Shown one piece after another: positions 5,876 through 6,634 of a stretch of DNA of 6,634 nt (positions are counted from its first letter, which is position 1; each line of letters starts with the position of its first letter). The stretch is from Acidobacteriaceae bacterium. Its GTDB lineage: Bacteria > Acidobacteriota > Terriglobia > Terriglobales > Acidobacteriaceae. The notes under the pieces were generated by a model. It ran no database searches and was not told the origin of the DNA. It saw only the letters and a program-made list of their open reading frames with translations. Both the position numbers and the translations under genes were made by a program. The stretch is from NCBI GenBank assembly GCA_003151875.1, contig PLYW01000152.1:1-6634 (forward strand), in the 5' to 3' direction.

Positions 5876-5891
5876 ACCGGCACTTCCCGGT
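5876..5891 (-). terminator. Possible weak terminator hairpin between the SH3/TPR gene and uppP
   Basis: On the minus strand ACCGG (5891-5887), a 6-base loop and CCGGT (5880-5876) are followed by TTT. The stem is only 5 bp. It lies in the 81-base gap after the SH3/TPR stop codon. It could partly end transcription before uppP, or do nothing. Confidence 0.25.
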
Positions 5892-5921
5892 GGCCGCATT
5901 CTTAACGCAGCCTTGCCGCAA

Positions 5922-6634
5922 CTACTCAACACTGTTCCCAAATGTGGGGATTTTGTTCTGCACCATGTATATCAGACGCGCGGCGCGGTTGGACCAATCT
6001 TCGTCGCTGGGGTATTGCGATATGAGTTTCTTGGCGACACTGATGGCGCGCCCGCCGGAATCATCGGCCTTCTTTGCCTGATTGTCGGTCTGGTAGATCA
6101 CGATTAGCGCAGAATAACGCCACGCCGCTTTGTAGAGGGCCTCCGAGGCCTTGGGCGACTGGGGATGCTCGTCGGCGTACTTCAGATACATCTCAGCTTC
6201 CTTCTCAGGACACTTGGCCTGCGCCTCCCATTCGCCACACAGTTTGTTGTCGATCAGGTGATAGGCGGCCAAATCGGCCCACTTGGTGCGCGGAAACTTC
6301 TTGATGACCTGCTTCATGCGCGCTTCGTCGATCGCGATGTGCAGGGCAGGATCGCGCATTTTGGAAGAGGGACGGGTGGCTTGGTCTGCCGACTCGATTT
6401 GCCAGCGGATGTCGGCGCTACGATAAAGCGATTCGCCGGCCAGCGGGGAAGCGGAGAAATATTCGGCGATGCGCGCATAGATTCGCATAGCTTCCTGCGC
6501 CGCCCCACGACGTCCGCCACGCCGGCTGGCTTCCATCTCGGAATCGAAAGCCTCGCCGAATAGGACCTTGTCGCCATCGGGAGTAGCCGTCGTGATCACT
6601 CCCTTGTCCAGAATCCAGCCGGTAACATTGCGGT
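5922..6634 (-). CDS. SH3-like / TPR (BamD-type) envelope protein, 5' end outside window
   Basis: The frame is open from the TAG at 5924-5922 to the right edge, giving 236 visible residues. The in-frame GTG at 6599 is not a credible start: the codons before it continue smoothly as R-N-V-T-G-W-I-L-D-K-G, the end of a bacterial SH3-like beta domain. Helical repeats follow. One around visible residues 47-81 has A-M-R-I-Y-A-R-I-A-E-Y-F and S-P-L-A-G-E-S-L-Y-R. Another near 146-174 has M-Y-L-K-Y-A-D-E-H-P, and one near 196-221 has K-K-L-I-S-Q-Y-P. This pattern is that of TPR and BamD/YfiO-type lipoproteins. Two Cys (132 and 141) might form a disulfide. The likely role is a periplasmic or outer-membrane-associated scaffold; this is inference, since any signal peptide or lipobox lies outside the window. 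Confidence 0.7.
   Translation of the reverse strand, partial: RNVTGWILDKGVITTATPDGDKVLFGEAFDSEMEASRRGGRRGAAQEAMRIYARIAEYFSASPLAGESLYRSADIRWQIESADQATRPSSKMRDPALHIAIDEARMKQVIKKFPRTKWADLAAYHLIDNKLCGEWEAQAKCPEKEAEMYLKYADEHPQSPKASEALYKAAWRYSALIVIYQTDNQAKKADDSGGRAISVAKKLISQYPSDEDWSNRAARLIYMVQNKIPTFGNSVE

Noticed and set aside
5841..5921. Extension of UppP upstream to 5921
   Set aside because: The extra residues are Cys/Arg/Gly-rich and unlike the family, and GGAGG supports the TTG at 5840.
5412..6107. 231-codon plus-strand frame opposite uppP and the TPR gene
   Set aside because: Shadow frame; the opposite strand has clear motifs throughout.

Overview
The window carries a run of bacterial housekeeping and envelope genes. 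All complete genes lie on the minus strand; a plus-strand gene tail sits at the left edge. GC content is high: about 60-63% in sampled lines of ftsK and pgsA, and about 54% in the NYN gene. TTG and GTG starts are used, and Shine-Dalgarno (SD) sites are GGAG or GGAGG. Together with an SH3/TPR envelope protein beside uppP and ftsK, this suggests a Gram-negative soil-type bacterium. Acidobacteriota is my best guess. It is an inference from gene style, not a demonstrated assignment.

Layout in the direction of minus-strand transcription, right to left: (1) 5922-6634, an envelope protein with an SH3-like stretch and TPR/BamD-type helical repeats, its 5' end beyond the window; (2) 4950-5840, uppP, undecaprenyl-diphosphatase, from a TTG start behind a strong GGAGG; (3) 4732-4950, a possible 72-residue membrane microprotein that exactly bridges uppP and ftsK through TAATG and ATGA junctions; (4) 2258-4735, ftsK, the DNA translocase of the division septum; (5) about 2058-2257, a leader region with a good sigma70-type promoter and a perfect 11-bp hairpin; (6) 1470-2057, a NYN/DUF88 (PIN-like) putative nuclease of lower GC; (7) 713-1381, pgsA, phosphatidylglycerophosphate synthase; (8) 145-729, an AMMECR1-family protein (AmmeMemoRadiSam protein A) overlapping the pgsA end by 17 nt. 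The plus-strand tail at 1-98 ends a TPR protein and converges on the AMMECR1 gene.

The core genes share an envelope and division theme: lipid-carrier recycling (UppP), septal chromosome translocation (FtsK) and anionic phospholipid synthesis (PgsA). The NYN gene looks like an accessory insertion between ftsK and pgsA with its own control region. That leader is the most unusual part of the window. A hairpin directly before the start codon buries the only SD-like sequence, and a 23-codon upstream ORF runs through the hairpin and overlaps the NYN start. The second candidate of interest is the small ORF between uppP and ftsK. I found no CRISPR array, insertion sequence, rRNA or tRNA gene.
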